Part shown: positions 61,430 to 64,000 of the stretch, in pieces | How the letters are laid out: every line of letters begins with the position of its first letter | Position numbering within the stretch: position 1 is the stretch's first letter | Source of the DNA: Primula veris | Taxonomy: Eukaryota; Streptophyta; Magnoliopsida; Ericales; Primulaceae | NCBI GenBank assembly: GCA_963682055.1 | Contig: OY821740.1 | Span: 33,062,795 to 33,126,794 of the forward strand | Direction: 5' to 3' | Length of the DNA stretch: 64,000 nucleotides | Notes under the pieces: generated by a model | Seen by the model: only the letters and a program-made list of their open reading frames with translations | The model's database searches: none | What the model was told of the DNA's origin: nothing | Made by a program: the position numbers and the translations under genes

Positions 61430-61565
61430 ATGGAATTCAATAATATGGATTTCATTCCGAATACATATGAAAAACATTACGAATACATATGAAAAAAATG
61501 ACCAAAACAGGACTACATGTGCTCCGCAAGCAAGTAATGGAATTCAATAATATGGATTTCATTAC
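61430..61565. repeat. Direct repeat of a near-palindrome
   Basis: The segment aatggaattcaataatatgg plus atttcatt occurs at 61430-61457 and again at 61537-61564. Its own ends (taatggaat / atttcatta) are nearly inverted. Between the copies, gaatacatatgaaaaa is itself repeated in tandem at about 61459-61498. Confidence 0.7.
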
Positions 61566-62410
61566 TTAGTGCTTGAGCTTTCTCAAACTTCTTTAGAAAA
61601 TTTGCATCTGGTTTTTCTACATTCCTTTGTTAATTTTTTTTTTATTGCTTTGTTCTTTGGTTTTGTTTTCTCAGTTAGTAATACTTAGTATTTTTAAATG
61701 TCTTTTTGGTTCTCCTTTACTTGTTTCAAACAATAAAAATGTTAATTTAAATTATTAAAAAAATGGGTTCAGGAACAAATAGAGATGTTATTTTCCGGAG
61801 ACGGCAATAATAGTTTCTTTTTTCCTGTAAATAATAGTTTAATTACACACTTTCTAAGTCCAATGTGAAGTACTTATCGAAAACTATCTAGCTAGTACGA
61901 ACGGGGTTTAGTCAATTCACATATGAATCAGCAAACGAACATATAAATTTCATGTTATGTAGTACTTATGTTGGTATTATTGCGTGTTTGATAGTAAACA
62001 GATTCGGTATTCCGTATGTGATATACAAAATCGACTACATTCATACATGCATCTTGATATCGAGCTTTTCTTTCAACTATAATTCGATAAGGTCTATGTA
62101 CCAGAACTAGATTTTTAGATTAAAAAATCAAGATAAAAAATCTTTTACCAAATGGAGTCATGGGGAAAGACAATTTTCATATGATAATCTTACGTAAACT
62201 AATTTTCTTATTTCCTCTCAAGCTTTACAGAATGGAATATACCAGTTTAAGGGAAAGACAATTTTTCTTATAGGTGCATATGTAAACAAGACCTTGGCTA
62301 AGTGGCTAATTAACAACCAAGAAATGAACCTAGTCTTAAGCTGTCGGCCCGGTTAATATAAATGTCCGAGACTCAAATATATAGTAAATATACCGTTGTT
62401 TAAATATTTG

Positions 62411-62412
62411 TG

Positions 62413-62440
<28 letters not shown>
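62411..62440. repeat. (TA)n microsatellite
   Basis: About 14 TA units in the gene-free right end. Confidence 0.85.
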
Positions 62441-62443
<3 letters not shown>

Positions 62444-64000
62444 TTACAAACTATATTTTTTTTTTAGTAATTGACGTGTTACCCGTAAAAAAAAATAGCA
62501 TCATATTTGTCCGAGATCCAAGCCTTATTTGACCCTGGTCTTAAGTCTTAAGACTCTTAACAATACAATAGGAAAGACAGTATCAAACTAAATGGTTACA
62601 AAAGTTTCATATTGAAAGACACCAAATTAAATGGTCACATAGTGTCCTAAATTTATATGGTTACAAACTAGTAAAACGGGACAAGTATTCATAGTGTGAG
62701 GGGGCAGATTTCCATGACTCATTCAAACATAAATAATTAATCATGAAAATGCGTAACAACTAGTACAAAAGTGTATAAAACTATAACTTTCCAAAAAAAA
62801 AAAAAAAACTAATATACAAAACTATCACTCAACATTATATAAATATATCCGCATCTGAGCATCTCCAATGTATAAAGTAATTAGTATAGTAATTATTTTC
62901 TGCGAAATCGTTAAGGTACGTGTAAATGACAAGTGAGTTAATTGATACCGTTGAATGTCACGGTTTTAAGATATGAATGTCTATCTTGAGAAACCTAATT
63001 AGGAAATGCATTCATTTTTTAAGAGTGCACTCACGTTTCTCCTACTATGGTGATTTATTAGATGAAAAATAACTCATTAACGTATTAAAATGGACTCCAA
63101 CACCTCATATGGATAAAAAAAAAAGACATTTTATTATGTATCATTAATTTTTTATCTATCGATTTTAGCATTTCATCAGTTCTATAATTAAGAGAAAAAA
63201 AGTTATAACTCCGTGACTGCTCTTCTCATGAGTTGGTCAAGAAAAGATGATAGAAAGTCAAAAGGTGAAAGGTAGAGCTCCAAACCATAAATTAAGAAAT
63301 ACAAAAGAAGTCGATTCGGTGGGAAAAACTCGAAAGTAATATGTTCGCTAGTCGCTAGAGAGTCGGATATAGTTAAAGAGAGTAGATTGTGTTACTATTA
63401 CCTTTTCATAGACGAATCTAGTCTCCATTTCATTTTATTTATAATTGTGATGACAATTAATCAACTTGACTTTGAGAAAAAAAATTCATTATTATTTAAG
63501 GAGTTGTGAATTATAGTATATTCAGTTGTCCCTTTCTAGAGGTGTTTTGATATTTTTCCCAACTGATTAGTAATTGTTACAATTCATTTGAAACCATTGA
63601 TCGACTGAAAACAAATCACGCCACATCTTGAGTGAAACACGATTGTTGGGAGACGAACACGAGTGCGGTGAGTTTGCGTTGTTTGATTGACTGTTTTCGG
63701 TAGAAATTCAGTCTCTTTACGAGTCATAACAAGACAAGCTTTTGAATCGAAAATTAATACCGTTGCATCGCTAAAAATCTAACACAAATCGGAGAACGTA
63801 CAAAATACTTCTATTAAATTAATTAAAATTCAAGACTAAAAATTTGATGAGTTGACACACCCTTCCAAACATAACGGATATGTTTAGTATTTATTATTAC
63901 TACTGGTTAACTATTTAGCTACCGGAATATCACTTTTAACAATTGAGTTACTATTTTACAATCCTTTCATAATTTAGGATTCAACGTTAAACAAATTGAC

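Larger units (their letters stand above)
59341..64000. other. Gene-free AT-rich terminal region
   Basis: About 4.6 kb with no convincing coding sequence on either strand. It contains T/A-rich tracts, a (TA)n run at 62411-62440, a poly-A at 62794-62808, and the repeats at 61430-61565. GTCCGTTTGGTTTC at about 59991 resembles a MITE terminus, but I found no partner. Confidence 0.55.

Overview
This is nuclear DNA of a flowering plant, most likely a eudicot. It is AT-rich, the genes are broken by many spliceosomal introns, and they encode plant proteins: a light-harvesting chlorophyll a/b protein, starch synthase 4 and a MEI2-like RNA-binding protein. I rebuilt the exon chains by hand from splice sites, reading frame and knowledge of each family. 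All six multi-exon chains close to an exact multiple of three.

Layout, left to right. 1217-6937 (+): MEI2-like three-RRM protein, 816 aa. 9144-21535 (+): mitochondrial dihydroorotate dehydrogenase, 468 aa; its 4.1-kb first intron carries a large degenerate tandem array and a MITE. 22331-25542 (-): X8/CBM43 plasmodesmal-type GPI protein, 307 aa. 26945-32110 (+): mitochondrial pterin-4a-carbinolamine dehydratase, 182 aa, with a presequence split over small exons. 34020-38136 (+): PDCD5-like protein, 128 aa, whose first coding exon is only the ATG. 41074-53670 (+): starch synthase 4, 999 aa, 17 exons, one GC-AG intron. 54897-55689 (-): decayed Lhcb1 copy. 58380-59177 (-): intact single-exon Lhcb1. 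From 59178 to the end I see no gene.

The genes are ordinary housekeeping and plastid genes and do not form one pathway. From memory, five of them (MEI2-like, X8, pterin dehydratase, PDCD5, Lhcb1) have Arabidopsis counterparts close together on chromosome 1 (about At1g29380-At1g29930), so this looks like an ancient conserved block. DHODH and SS4 map elsewhere in Arabidopsis.

The accessory content is mostly small DNA transposons in introns and spacers. Two hAT-like elements have clear 8-bp target duplications; there is also a Harbinger-like element with TTA duplications, two Stowaway-like elements with TA duplications, several long-TIR elements in SS4 introns, and remnants of one TRIM/LTR family. 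I found no evidence of a wholly new system. The most unusual structure is the roughly 2.4-kb array in DHODH intron 1, which repeats a telobox-like motif (TTAGGGTTT) and a 3' splice-site-like motif.
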